A DNA stretch of 64,000 bases from Paraescarpia echinospica. Its lineage: Eukaryota; Annelida; Polychaeta; Sabellida; Siboglinidae. The notes beneath the pieces are model-generated. The model did no database searches, was not told where the DNA came from, and saw nothing but the letters and a program-made list of their open reading frames with translations. The position numbers were made by a program, and so were the translations under genes. The stretch is taken from contig JAHLWY010000282.1 in assembly GCA_020002185.1 (NCBI GenBank), positions 85,857-149,856 of the forward strand, in the 5' to 3' direction. Shown here one piece after another: positions 21,653 to 33,540 of this stretch. Within the stretch, counting starts at the first letter, position 1. Every line of letters starts with the position of its first letter.

Positions 21653-22600
21653 TTAAATATCTTCGTCGCTTTCGCCACTGTCATCGTCTCTCCAGACATC
21701 CGAATCTTCACCGTCCATCGCTCCGATGACGTTCTCGGCATCAACTGGAGTTGCTGACAAAGATTCCGGCAGTGAACTCCCTTGGAACCACTCCAGCTCC
21801 AAACTGCCTGACTTCTCTCTCCATCCACAGTCAGTGGGCCTCGCCTCGCAAGTCGGGTCAGGCTGGTCGGCCCGCTTCAACATCCGTGCAACAAAGTGTG
21901 CTCTCATGATGTGGTTGGTAAGAGTCTTGCAACAAGGGGAGATGCACAGTTGATTTTTCGGATCTTGGCGAGTGGCTTTTTTTCTCACTCCTACCACTCA
22001 TTCTCATGAAGGCTCCTTATATCGCTTCGTTGACGTCGGTGCACTTAAACCCATACAGGGAGCAAACAAATGACGTGATTGCTGGTAGGTCGACTGCTTC
22101 TGAGGTCAGGGACCAGAGTGCCATCACGTGTTATGCACTACATCCGTTTCCAGTAGTTGGAAGAGTTTCATTTTGCCTTTTCCAAAGAAGCAAGAAGTGA
22201 AGTCACTCTGCCAAAGCATGCAGACTCACGAGTGCATCCGTGAATCTATGGTTTATCTCGTCATGGATGGCAGCTATATTTGTCACATCAACGTATCTAC
22301 GGTTATTTCCAGATACACAGTCCAGGATGATATTCATCCTTTCTGACCTTCCTACATGCCAGACAAGAATGACGAGTACATCTGTGTCAGTTGACCTCAT
22401 CAGAATGTTTCCGGTGGAGACGCTGCTTGCATGAAATGTGTCGGTCTCCTCGTGCTGACATTGGAGATGATTCAGTTCCTCTGTTTACATTTATCACCAT
22501 GTGATAGGAACAGGGTCCTCCTCCCTAGGATTGATCCGTAGTGCCGTAGTGTGGTTTCTTCCATTCCTCCATGAGGAAATTGGCAAACTCTTCTTTGAAT
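21653..22600 (-). pseudogene. Second PIN/FEN-like transposon protein, C-terminal half, decayed
   Basis: Minus-strand blocks, in order: an HGG/HYG region ending SHGDKCK (22,600-22,475), MRSTDTDVLVILVWHVGRSE and NNRRYVDVTNIAA (22,400-22,260), ALVSLHAL, then after a small frame change DFTSCFFGKGKMKLFQLLE (22,190-22,130). LTSEAVDLPAITSFVC follows (about 22,110-22,060), then CKTLTNHIMRAHFVAR...CGWR (21,910-21,820) and an acidic end near 21,653. The STDTD and DFT..FxGKGK motifs are the same arrangement as the plus-strand gene at 15,372-18,063. This member ends in an acidic tail without the CXC cysteines, so it is a different subfamily. No inverted repeats were found around it. Confidence 0.7.
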
Positions 22601-22624
22601 GCACCGTTCTTGTTTGCAGTGCAC

Positions 22625-22975
22625 CCCATATCTAATCTCCTCCCTCTGTATGCAGTACACACCAGATCATATTTCCTCCTCCCCCTGTGTACACGTCAGT
22701 TCTAACCACCCGCTGCATGCAGTAGACTATCTTTGACCACCCCTCCCCACCCGCATGCAGTATACATACGTTTTGAACATTCCTCCCACTACATATGCAG
22801 TATACATCACATCTAATCCCCTCCCGCTGTATGCAGTTCACACAACACACCATATGTGTAACCCCCTCACACATATATGTACAGCAAACATAACCACTTA
22901 TCCCCTCCTTCATCACCAATACATGTAATTTGTAGGTGACCCCATATTGTCTGTCAAACTGTACGTCTGCGTTGT
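22625..22975 (+). repeat. Intron 1 tail repeat, copy C1
   Basis: This is the same tandem CAGTACACATCAGATC-type array as upstream of exon 2 in units A and B, ending with the conserved GTCTGCGTTGTTTCAG acceptor. It shows that a further reductase unit once stood here. Confidence 0.8.
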
Positions 22976-22980
22976 TTCAG

Positions 22981-23087
22981 TGTACACCAGAGGTGGTGAA
23001 GGCAACACTAACCTGGGCGTTTTTGGCTGGGTACCGACACTTTGATGGTGCTATGTATATGTCAATGAGGAGGCACTCGGCACACCA
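22981..23087 (+). pseudogene. AKR unit C exon 2, truncated and frameshifted
   Basis: It begins CTPEVVKATLTWAFLAGYRH and holds the catalytic Asp in RHFDGA. A one-base deletion after that changes the frame, and the exon breaks off after the GGAGGCACTCGGCA that precedes the AAYREQF segment in other copies. It joins directly to another copy of the intron 1 tail. Confidence 0.85.
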
Positions 23088-23420
23088 CGCATCAGATCAT
23101 ATCTCCTCCTCCCCCTGTGTATCAGTTCTGAACTTCTGGCCCCTCGGTGTATGCAGTAAAAAAGCTCTGACCTCACCCCACCCGCATGCAGTATACATAT
23201 GTTCTCAACATCCCTCCCCCTACATATGCAGTACACATCAAATCCCCTCCCGCTGTATGCAGTTCACACCACACACCACACACCACACACCACATGCGTA
23301 ACCCCCTCACACATATATGCACATTAAACATGACCACTTATCCCCTCCTTCCTCGTCAATGCATGTAATTTGTAGGTGACCCTATATTGTACATCAAAAT
23401 GTACGTCTGCGTTGTTTCAG
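23088..23420 (+). repeat. Intron 1 tail repeat, copy C2, ending in an orphan acceptor
   Basis: A second, immediately following copy of the intron tail ends in GCGTTGTTTCAG at 23,420. It is followed by CCTCCAGAAAC, which is not reductase exon. The arrangement is a tandem duplication of intron tail plus part of exon 2. Confidence 0.8.
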
Positions 23421-24640
23421 CCTCCAGAAACAAAATGTAAATTTATTCTGCGCACATGTTTCGTCCACCGCGTGTGTCTATAGTCGAGATGTCGACAGTG
23501 GTTTGTCGTTAGGATCCGATGCTTGCCTTGATTGGTTGCATTCTAGATGTGTGGGCATTAGCACAGCTCCCCAAAAAACAACTTGGATTTGCAATGGGTG
23601 TCATGCAAGTCTGTGATCATATTTGCTATATCAGCCAGAATTCTCTCTTCTATCTCCCACTACGTCTATCTTTACCTCCGCAATTATTCTACCAACCTGC
23701 ATTCACTTGTCTCCTCGTGAAATATCATCTTTTCATTAACTGTTGTATCTCAAAATCTACTTTTCCTATCTTTACCAAATTTGCAGAGTATTAAATATAG
23801 TATAAGTGTTGCGGAATGCTTATTAAAACTTGGTAAACGTATGATTTTTAATGTTTGGTTATACCTTTTTAAATGTAAGATAATATTTTAAAATATTTTT
23901 ATCAAAAGCATTACTTTACTTTCTACTCGTTTTAACATGAAAATCTTATTGAGTTTTGTGTACAAATGTTTTATATTAAGTGAGTTCCGCGTACATATCT
24001 TTTAGATTTTGTATATTCCGTGTATATATAACATACAGTTAGTGAATTTTTTGTACAAATATTTTGCATTAATTGAGTTCCGTGTCTACGTATTTTACAT
24101 TTACTGAGTTTGTTGTACACATTTTTATATGTAGTGATTTCAGTGGATATACGTTTGACATTTAGTGATTTCCATGGATATTTGTTTGACATTTACAGTT
24201 GTGTAAAATGTTTTACATATATAGCTAGTTCCGTGCAATATCTACAGTGTAGAGAAGATGTGACATGATATGATAATTTTACGTTAATATGGTGCAATTT
24301 GTATTTAGGTAAGTCAGTCATATTAGCATGTTCCATGTACACATATTTTGTATTAGGCAGCCGTTTGTATTAACTATATTTATACGTCAGTAAGCTAAGT
24401 AGGCCTATATACTGATATTTCATAATGTATAATTTACAAGTGTTTATAAGTTAATAAAACTACTCTGATGTTTTACTACAGTACTGCTTTGCGTTTAATC
24501 AATTATATTATACCAGTACATAAATTAATTATATATTCATGCATATATACACACTGTACCTCTAGTATGTCAATACCCTTTTATAATATATATATATATA
24601 TATATTGTCTAAACTGTCAAAAAATGCATGCGCGCAGTGA
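23421..24640. other. No gene seen; AT-rich DNA with a weak ~45 bp repeat
   Basis: Between 23,960 and 24,240 a theme like ATTTAGTGAGTTCCGTGTACATATTTTA recurs about six times with heavy decay. The rest shows no recognisable protein. Confidence 0.5.
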
Positions 24641-25440
24641 CTGCTGCACGAGTGCTAAAGATACGGTAATATGACTGTCGTACTTTTAGAACCGAGGGCT
24701 AAGATTCAGCTTACGTTTCATCTACATCAATGCACGCGCGGAGAAACTCCCGTACTTTTATAACCGAGTACTAAAGATACGGCAATATGAATGCTGTACT
24801 ATTAGAACCGAGGACTAAAGATACGGCAATGTGACTGCCGTACTTTTAGAACCGAGTGCTGGAGATACGGCAATATGACAGCCATACTTTTTGAGCCGAG
24901 GGCTAAGATACAGCTTTCGTTTCCTCTACATCAAAATGCACGCGCTGAAAAAAACCCGTACTTCTAGAACCAAGTGTTAAAGTGACGGCAATGTGACTGC
25001 CGTACTTTTAGAACCGAGGGCTAAAGATACGGCAATATGACTGCCGTACTTTTAGAACCGCGAGCTAAAGATATGGCAATATAACTAGCGTAATTTTAGA
25101 ACCGAGGGCTATGATACAGCTTACGTTTCCTGTACATGAAAATGCACGCGCGGAAAAACTCCCGTACTTTTAGAACCGACTGCTAAAGATGCGGCAATAT
25201 GACTGCCGTACTTTTAGAACCGAGGGCTAAGACAGCTTACGCCTACACAGGCCATACATCAACATGTACGCGCGGAAAAACTCCCGTACTTTTAGAACCG
25301 AATGCTAAAGATACGACAGTATAGCTGCCGCACGTTTAAAACGAGGGCTAGGATACATCTGACGCCTATTACATCATCATGCACGCACGGAAAAACTCCC
25401 GTACTGTTAGAACCGAGTGCTAAAAATACGGCAATATATT
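24640..25440 (+). repeat. Higher-order array of 44 bp and ~73 bp units (CCGTACTTTTAGAACCGAG)
   Basis: A 44 bp unit (ACTTTTAGAACCGAG..CTAAAGATACGGCAATATGACTGCCGT) alternates with a longer unit that has GATACAGCTTACG, a TACATCAAAATGCACGCG block and AAAACTCCCGT in place of the end. There are about fourteen units. ACGGCAATATGACTGCCGT inside the short unit is an imperfect palindrome. The same family abuts exon 1 of AKR unit B (34,210-34,540). Confidence 0.9.
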
Positions 25441-26377
<937 letters not shown>

Positions 26378-26404
26378 AATATATGTTATATAATCACATA
26401 TTAT

Positions 26405-26670
26405 ATATATAATCGCCGGAACCGAGGGATTTTGTCCCTAATATCTAGGAAGGAGTATGTATTTTTGTTGCAATTTGGAGGTTTTCGAAGGGCTTCTCAG
26501 ATAGGTTTTAGTGAGCCTCGGGGGGGATGCAAAACGAGGTTTTTGGAGAGTCCTCAAAGTGGGGTTATTGTGCAGTTGGATATTGTTGGTCAGTCTCTAG
26601 AGGGGGTGCAGTTAAAGTTTTTGGTGTTCTTCAAATTATTTAACAGCACCCAGCTCACCCAATATTATAT
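26405..26670 (+). mobile_element. Fragment of the 28.5 kb MITE-like family
   Basis: It shares the CGCCGGAACCG start, the CTCAAAGTGGGGTTATTGTG, GTTGGTCAGTCTCTAGAGGG and TGCAGTTAAAGTTTTTGG blocks and the GCACCCAGCT end with 28,636-28,880. The left inverted repeat is missing. Confidence 0.7.
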
Positions 26671-26748
26671 TTTTTTATTATATATATATATACATAATAT
26701 ATATACATATATATTATGTATATATATATATATACATAATATATATAC

Positions 26749-28025
26749 AGTACTGGAAAAATATAAGTGGGACAGTGATTATGTTAGGCAATATTCACAA
26801 CTTTGCAGTAAATAGACATCGTTTTTCAGTTAATAAGCAATATAATCTGTTTTATTTTAGCCTTATCAGTGAGACAAAGTTAAGGATTTAAGAAATTGTC
26901 ATTCTAATGTTTTTTCCATTCTGTATTTGTAGCATATATCAATATCGAGTAGCACCTCCTCTGGCTGAAATCACAGGCTTGACACGCTTAGGCCTTGAAT
27001 GGATTAGTTTTAGGAGTTCGGCGTGTGTTATACTCTGCTAGGCAGTATCTAGCTTCTCCCAAAGGTCATCCAGGGAACTTGGCTTGCAGCTGTGAACCTG
27101 CACTTTCAGGTTCTGCCACAGATTCTCGATGGGGTTTAGGTCTGGAGATTGGTCAGGCCAGTCCATTATTGTGATGTCTTTCTCTTCAAAAAGTCCATGA
27201 CTTTCTATGCTTTGTGGCATGGCGCATTGTCTTGTTGAAAGATGTAATTTCTGCCACCGTGCAGCTTATCTGCATATGTTAACATGCTCTTTTTAAGGAG
27301 TTTGATGTACTGTGCTTGGCCCAACGTGTCGACCCTGTGGAGGAAACCAACACCTTGGCCGCTAAAGCAACCCCATATCATTGGTTTGCCACCACCAAAC
27401 TTCACAGTTGGACGATGCATTGTTCACTATATCTTTCTCCCTGTCTCCTCCTCACAAAAACTCTCTTTGAAGAGTTGAAAAGCTCAATGCTGCTTTCATC
27501 TGACCACAAAACACGTTGCCAGTCATCATCAGACGAATGTCTGTGCCTCCTTCCCCATTGCAACCGTGCCTTTCGGTTCTTGGCAGAGAGCAGGGGCATC
27601 TTAACTGCAACACACCTCCTTAATCCTGCCACTTTTAATCTGTCCCCAACTGTTCGACTAGAAACGTTAACTCCACATTCATCTTGTCAACGTTTCTTTA
27701 AGTCACTGGAGGTTTGTAGTTGATTTCTTTCGGCCTCTCCCCGGAAAATCTTTCACGGAGCCTGTATTCCGGTGCACAATGCTAGCAACTGCATTCTTGG
27801 AAGTTCAAAATTTCCTTGCAATTTCCCTCATGCCTGGCTCCATTTCTGTTTAGTACCACAACCTCAAAGCGTCGCTCATCAGTCATTCGATGGTTTCCGC
27901 TCATCTTTTCTATTCACGAAACAAAAACATCTTATGTTATTTGACAAATCTTTGTTCTATATTTATTTTCTCCACGAAATTTAAATAAATAAATTTAATT
28001 TAATTTTTTTAATCACATAATCATT
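26749..28025 (-). mobile_element. Tc1/mariner-like transposon, decayed
   Basis: The left end starts next to TA with CAGTACTGGAAAAATATAAG, typical in form for Tc1 elements. The right end is not clear; a partly matching TGATTATGT, inverted, is at about 28,013-28,025. The single minus-strand gene inside is described separately. Confidence 0.75.
26945..27903 (-). pseudogene. Tc1-like DD34D transposase, multiple frameshifts
   Basis: Cut-and-paste transposase. On the minus strand the N-terminal start is at about 27,903 (MSGNHRMTDERRFEVV). LWSDESSIEL gives the first Asp (about 27,505), FQQDNAPCHKA the second (about 27,225) and WPDQSPDLNPIENLWQ the third (about 27,130). The last two are 34 residues apart, the DD34D spacing of Tc1. 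WGCFSGQGVG is the conserved strand before the second Asp. The gene is split over at least three frames (27,632-27,402; 27,420-27,205; 27,220-27,038), with a stop in the C-terminal LDTAW-type block. It is not functional. Confidence 0.92.
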
Positions 28026-28029
28026 AGGT

Positions 28030-28500
28030 ATGGCATATAACCTCTGAAAACAAGGGTGATAGCAGTTGAACTCATGAATCAGCATAGCAAGATCACATTA
28101 TTATCACCCACGTATACACAATGTTCACATAAACTGCACTATCTTAAGTACACTCAAAGCATATCTTACCTAGACAGACTCTAGAGTACTCTCTAAATCT
28201 ACCACAAGTGCAAGATTATGTCAATAAACACGTCAAATATCGATATTTTACTTGAAAAACTGTCCTAGACTACCGAAGATGTGTTGTAAATAACATACCG
28301 CTACAATGATGCTAAATTATTTGGTGCCGCTATCTGCTGGAAAATATTAAACTTAATCGAAGTAAGAAAATCAAGCAATTTCCAAGTGTACCAGTTAATT
28401 ATTTGCAGTACTATATATTATTTATATATATATCATATAGCGATCAGCCAGGGGGTACTGCTGGCTGGCACTGACTTAATCAGCAGCAGCGATCCCTGGC
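28030..28500. other. No gene recognised
   Basis: AT-rich spacer between the Tc1 remnant and the next MITE. Confidence 0.5.
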
Positions 28501-28511
28501 GCGCGAGGATG

Positions 28512-28895
28512 GCCAGAACAAAATTAATTTTGGGTGAGCTGGGTGCTGTTAAATATTTTTAAGCACACAAAAAGCTTTAACTGCATCCACCAACTGCACC
28601 CCCCAACTGCATATTATATATTTATAATAAAATATATATTTCGCCGGAACCGGGGGGTCGGGGGCCAGCCCCCGCATATATTTAGTGGGGGTTGGAGATA
28701 GTATTAGCCTCCCAAATATCTAAGAAGGAGGGGGTATTTTGTGTGCAATTGGAGGTTTTTGGAGAGGCCTCAAAGTGGGGTTATTATGCAGTTGGAGATT
28801 GTTGGTCAGTCTCTAGAGGGGGTGCAGTTAAAGTTTTTGGCGTGCTTCAAAAATATTTAATAGCACCCAGCTAATATAAATTTTGTTCCTGCGTC
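28512..28895. mobile_element. MITE-like element with ~75 bp inverted repeats
   Basis: The left end 28,512-28,585 (GAACAAAATTAATTTTGGGT, GAGCTGGGTGCTGTTAAATA, then GCAC, CAAAAAGCTTTAACTGCA) is mirrored by 28,820-28,895. No coding capacity. Related G-rich, GGTGCAGTT-containing pieces are at 26,405-26,670 and 31,552-31,770. Confidence 0.75.
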
Positions 28896-28899
28896 AATA

Positions 28900-28966
28900 A
28901 TATATATATATATATATATAATATATATATACAGAAGTCACGCTGGAATGGCTTATATATATATAT

Positions 28967-29009
<43 letters not shown>

Positions 29010-29033
29010 ATACATTCCAGCGTGACTTCCGTG
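28900..29033. repeat. (TA)n tract framed by a perfect 17 bp inverted repeat
   Basis: GAAGTCACGCTGGAATG at 28,934-28,950 and its exact reverse complement at 29,013-29,029 enclose an AT-repeat loop. The whole can extrude as a hairpin. Confidence 0.8.
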
Positions 29034-29904
29034 TTAAAAGCTATTCAAATTGTAGTGATATTGCAGTTATTTCAAACACCATAAACATCTCTTTAATTTA
29101 GAGAAACAATGTTTCAATTCTGTCAAAAATGTAATGGGAAAAATTAGAAGGTGAAAAACGTGACTTCCGTGACAGCTACTATTCCAAATGTATAGACCGA
29201 GTACATGTTTCATCCAATGCGTAGCCTTCTAGGAGAGATACACCATTCTGTCTCACACAATTGGCTACATGGAGGTTTGAAGATTCCTAAATGAGGCAAG
29301 CTATCATTAATCAGTCATTTTCTGTTTTTACAGAGTGTTGTATGTGCGTGACTTCCTTGACAGAAAAAATGTGACTTCTGTGACGAGTACCACCACTATA
29401 AAACAATATGCAAAAGTTGTTAAATTCTTATTATTTATTTTAATAAAATCCCCAAACGTAAAGCACAATAAACACATCAAGTCAAAAGTATACTTTGATG
29501 ATAAATATTTCTCAAAATATTCTTATTTCCAAATCATGTGTATATATGAATTAAATGAACGATAACATGTTGTATGAATTACAGTTTAAAGTGTGGTGTA
29601 GGCTCATTTATTCTTGCGACTACTTTAAATAAACAGTTTTGATCTCTGGTAAGCTCAAAGTTAGTTTTTCTCCTGGCTTCCTACTGTGCAGAGCAGAAAA
29701 GGTTTACCCTTATTATTATTAAATATAATGTATTAACTATATCCGGGGTTGGTATTACACATATATGATATCCTTGATGGGATGCCAGTTGTAGAGATTA
29801 CCACTTCGGAAATTCAGACAAACATCATTGTCATTTAGCTGCGGCACCTAGAAGGAAAATTAATTTAATATAAGAACTGCACATTAACTAAATCTTTAAT
29901 GGTA

Positions 29905-30359
29905 CAGGGGTAAGACCACATTAAGGATTCGTACGTCATTACCGAAAGAGTGCCCTTGAAAATACCGTTTTGGTGTGATGTGTGAACTTTTTTTGAGCAA
30001 TTTGACGTGGCACATGTTAGTCCACTGAATACTGAATGTACTACTGAATTAGATCTTTCACGTGGTGGCAATAAATATACACTAGTCGCTCGCGTATTCG
30101 CACAGAGCCTATTTTGTAGAACGCACCAATATTTCAAAATCCGTCACCAGATTGGGTCGAAATTGAGGGGTGTCAGGTTTGGGTGGATTTTTTTGAAAAA
30201 TGAGGTACGAGAATTTCACGAGTTTTCCACAGCACTTGTGTCAATGGAGGCTAAATATGCTGTGAAATGTTCAAGAAAATCGTAAAACAAATTTTGCAGG
30301 AAATGAAGTTAACGTTATAATGGCCGCCTATGTAAAATCTAAATGTGGTCTTACCCCTA
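29905..30359. mobile_element. ~455 bp MITE with 17 bp TIR AGGGGTAAGACCACATT
   Basis: The left end 29,905-29,922 and the right end 30,342-30,358 are exact inverse copies over 17 bp (AGGGGTAAGACCACATT). TA/TG dinucleotides flank it. No transposase is inside; the small frames across it are chance. Confidence 0.8.
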
Positions 30360-31330
30360 CATGTTAATAACACGTACAATGTAGTGACAGTTATGATAGT
30401 AAATATTTAGTGAATAACGAATATTGTAAAATTATCTAGTATTACATAATTTAAGGTTAGAGGCGTTTTCTGTTCCTACATTTTCACTGTTTAATTGATC
30501 TGCCTCCTTCTTCTACACAAACTTCTGGCTATTCTTCTTTTATTCACTTAAAACATTCCCATATTTGCTTTTCTTTAATTATTTTGTCCATCTCCTGCTG
30601 CTAACTTTGTAGTCGGGAGATACCCCACTTGATTGTATTTTCTCCTCTCTGAGTGAGTGGCATCCTGGCTCATGAGTATTAACTTAAGGAACATAATATA
30701 ACTGTAATAACATAACATTATGTTGTTTTAAAAGCAGAAAGTCCATCATTTGTATGATCATACATGCTTAACAAGTTTATGTGTTACTTGTATAGTGGCA
30801 CTTCCATGGCAAATCAGCATGACAGCATATTCACTACAATAATTCACTTAATTATACATTAGGCATGCCTCAGTTACTTTAATTGTAGGAGATTCATAAA
30901 CATATTAAACATTTCTACATTATGTATTTCCTAAGAAATAAAAACAAAACACTTGTGTGGCGTGACTTCAAATTATTGTGACTTCCGTGACAAATCTTGA
31001 GGTAGATTTCCTAAAGTTCTACATTAAAGCACTTACATTATACATTAGGCTTGTTACTTTAGTACCAGGAGATTTACAAATATGAAGGATTTTTTTCTCT
31101 AAATTATATATATCCCTGAAAATCAGTGACATCAAAGTAAGGTAGATTACATATTCTCAGCTCCAGAAACTGTGAGCAACTGTCAAACCAAATGCACTTT
31201 GCTGTAGTAGTGCTGTCAGTTGGTTAGTCTTAGCTGCCAATTTCAGCCTGGCCAGATGAAGCTTTCCATGGAAAATTCACTAACCAAAAAACTGTGTGCA
31301 TTTGCTATATTTTAGGGCATTCGGAGGGGT
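30360..31330. other. No gene recognised; scattered TGACTTCCGTGAC motifs
   Basis: The motif seen at 29,021, 29,159 and 29,347 recurs here at 30,961 and 30,978. Otherwise unremarkable AT-rich DNA. Confidence 0.5.
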
Positions 31331-31481
31331 GTGTCGTTGTTGATAGGAAGGAAGATACTTATCCATAGGATATTTTGTATTTATTACCCCCAAATATACA
31401 TCTTTGTAAAATGTTCCAGTTTTCAACTACTGGTGACATTTGAAAAAATCAGTATGATGTATACGTTAGCTTGGAAAGATT

Positions 31482-31532
<51 letters not shown>

Positions 31533-31551
31533 TTATATAAAATATAATGTA

Positions 31552-31770
31552 ACTGGCGGATCCAGTGACATTATATTTAATAATAATAGGGGTAAACCTT
31601 TTCTGCTCTGCACTTCAAAGGTGGTGCAGCTGAAGGTCTCGGGGGAGGGGTGCAGTTATAGGTTTTTGGTGAGTGTTAAGCAGGGTGCAGTTAGAGGATT
31701 TACTAACTGGGGGTGCAGTTGGAGGTTTATGAAGAGCATGCAATCGGAGATCTAAAAACGCACCCCTTAA
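31552..31770 (+). mobile_element. Degenerate G-rich repeat beginning with the CGGATCCAGTGAC end
   Basis: It starts TGGCGGATCCAGTGACATTA, like the left end of the complete MITE at 32,374. It continues with several GGGTGCAGTTGGAGGTTTA blocks that also mark the 26.5 and 28.7 kb elements. It is probably a chimera or truncated copy. Confidence 0.55.
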
Positions 31771-31791
31771 CAAAGTAAGCACGCTACGGGA

Positions 31792-32010
31792 ATGACCACG
31801 TATAGCAAAGATCCGAATAATGCGTCAATTCTGGAAAGTGCCCACCAAGTGGAAATCCACACCAAAACGTTTGGTAAAAGGTCTGCTCTGGCTTACGTCC
31901 ATTGCTGCGACAGTCTGCTGGTCTACACACGCAACAAGGGTCTTTTTAATTCGTACTACATGTCTACATTACCAGGATACAAGGCCACCGAAATTCACAA
32001 AGTGGAATAA
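31792..32010 (+). CDS. Unrecognised possible coding fragment
   Basis: This is a 72-codon open frame with a protein-like, mixed composition (ALAYVHCCDSLLVYTRNKGL). A second overlapping open frame runs to 32,041. No splice acceptor or strong start context is visible, and I cannot assign a family. It could be an exon of an unknown gene, a TE fragment, or chance. Confidence 0.25.
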   Translation: MTTYSKDPNNASILESAHQVEIHTKTFGKRSALAYVHCCDSLLVYTRNKGLFNSYYMSTLPGYKATEIHKVE

Positions 32011-32373
32011 ATTATTCCCATTTTTGAAGGAAATGATTTAAGTATACAAAGGTCACTGCGGGTCATTTCTAGGGGACGCTTTATCTAGTCTGTATAGTTG
32101 CTGTTTTTACAAAAAATTAAAATTATGTATTTGTTGTTGTGTTCAGTTATGCATAACATTTTGTGATTTTACAATGATTGTGAATGGCCGGACGTCGCTA
32201 TGGTTTAGTTCTCATTATAATTATTGAAATGTATGTGACTCGCTTAATTTTGGTGGTGTGTCTTATTTTTGTTCATTCCGTGCACCTGTTGGCTATGACG
32301 GGCAATGTAGATAATTGATCTATTTAGTGATCCTTAAAATATAACCGAAATGTACAGTATACTCACAATCATC

Positions 32374-32718
32374 CAGGGGCGGATCCAGTGACGATACTCT
32401 GAGCTGGGGCACAAAAACCTCCACTGGCGACCGAACCAAATGGTGTTGAACATTTATCACCGCCGCGCCGCCGGATTTGTTCAGCTGTTCAGCGTCTCCT
32501 CTGGCTCGGCTGGCTCGACTGTGACATCGGAACAACGGACGGGGGGATGCTGTTGAAAAAAGGCGTAACTTCAGATTATTGTAACCTGGATGGACGCACA
32601 TATTTCCAAGGATCTAGGGGGGCACGGTCACGTAGGCCCATTAAGAAAGGTCTACGGGCACGCCAAATTCCAAAGATCTAGGGGGCGCATAGCTTCAGGT
32701 CCCCTGGATCCGCCTATG
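32374..32718. mobile_element. 345 bp MITE with CAGGGGCGGATCCAG / CTGGATCCGCCTATG ends
   Basis: Terminal inverted repeats are CAGGGGCGGATCCAG and the near-complement at the right end. ATCATC stands on both sides (32,368-32,373 and 32,719-32,724), a probable 6 bp target duplication. It has no coding potential. This terminal motif is widespread in animal non-autonomous DNA transposons; the superfamily cannot be set from one copy. Confidence 0.85.
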
Positions 32719-32802
32719 ATCATCTGTTAAACATATTTGCAAATAATTGCTATCGACCGGTACGGACACACATGGAATGTATTTGTCAATCTAAAACTAA
32801 CT

Positions 32803-32860
32803 GGAAGGTTGATGCGGGTTACCTATATCAATGTGAAAAGGTAACCCGCATCAACCTTCC
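32803..32860. repeat. Perfect 21 bp hairpin next to a (TA)n tract
   Basis: The 21 bp starting GGAAGGTTGATGCGGGTTAC at 32,803-32,823 has an exact reverse complement at 32,840-32,860 with a 16 bp loop. A long TATA/CATA microsatellite (32,861-32,963) follows. Confidence 0.9.
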
Positions 32861-32895
32861 ATATATATATATATACATATATATATATATGTATG

Positions 32896-32963
<68 letters not shown>
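32861..32963. repeat. (TA)n/(TACATA)n microsatellite
   Basis: About 100 bp of alternating AT with CATA interruptions. The Ile/Tyr frames on both strands are artefacts. Confidence 0.95.
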
Positions 32964-33059
32964 CAGTCGTCTTTTAAACATATTGCAAATAACAAAGTTC
33001 CTCGAGCAACTAAGACAAAGACACATATTGTATTCATAATCTACATTATCAACTTAAAG

Positions 33060-33540
33060 AAAATGAAATTATGATGAACAAAGTAGAAACAGTCGAAAAC
33101 TTCACCTACATGTGCAGCTCCATCAACAACCAAGGAATCATCGATCATGACCTAAACTGCAGTGTGAGGAAAGTGCCAGCAGCCTTCAACCAGCTGAGGA
33201 AAATTTGGAACAACAAGAAATGTACCGTGACATCTAAACTCCGCTTTTATAACTCAAACGATATACCAACCCTCCTATACGGATGTGAAACATGACAACT
33301 AAAAACATGCCAACAAACAAAATTGATACATTCGACACTATATGCCTGCGAAAGATCTTGGGCATACACTGGAGCGACCATGTGACGAACATAGATGTCC
33401 GGATACGATCAGGACAAACTCTGGCAGCATCTACTATCTGCAGAAGACGATTGAGCTGGCTCGGCCATGTCACAAGGCTCGTCAGAACACTAGCAAGCAA
33501 GATTTGGATGGCGTGCTTTTACTGCCTCATGCGTCTCTAG
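33060..33540 (+). pseudogene. LINE RT C-terminal fragment
   Basis: Plus-strand frames read VETVENFTYMCSSINNQG, LRKIWNNKKCTVTSKLRFY, LLYGCET and, after a stop and shift, FDTICLRKILGIHW and RRRLSWLGHVTRL. These are the classic tail blocks of non-LTR reverse transcriptase ORF2. Both ends are missing. Confidence 0.85.

Noticed and set aside
24640..25440. Possible CRISPR-like array of palindromic repeats
   Set aside because: The 'spacers' are themselves repeated and degenerate; it is a higher-order satellite shared with 34.2 kb.
32772..33074. Ile/Tyr-rich open frames on both strands
   Set aside because: Pure (TA)n/(TACATA)n microsatellite translation.
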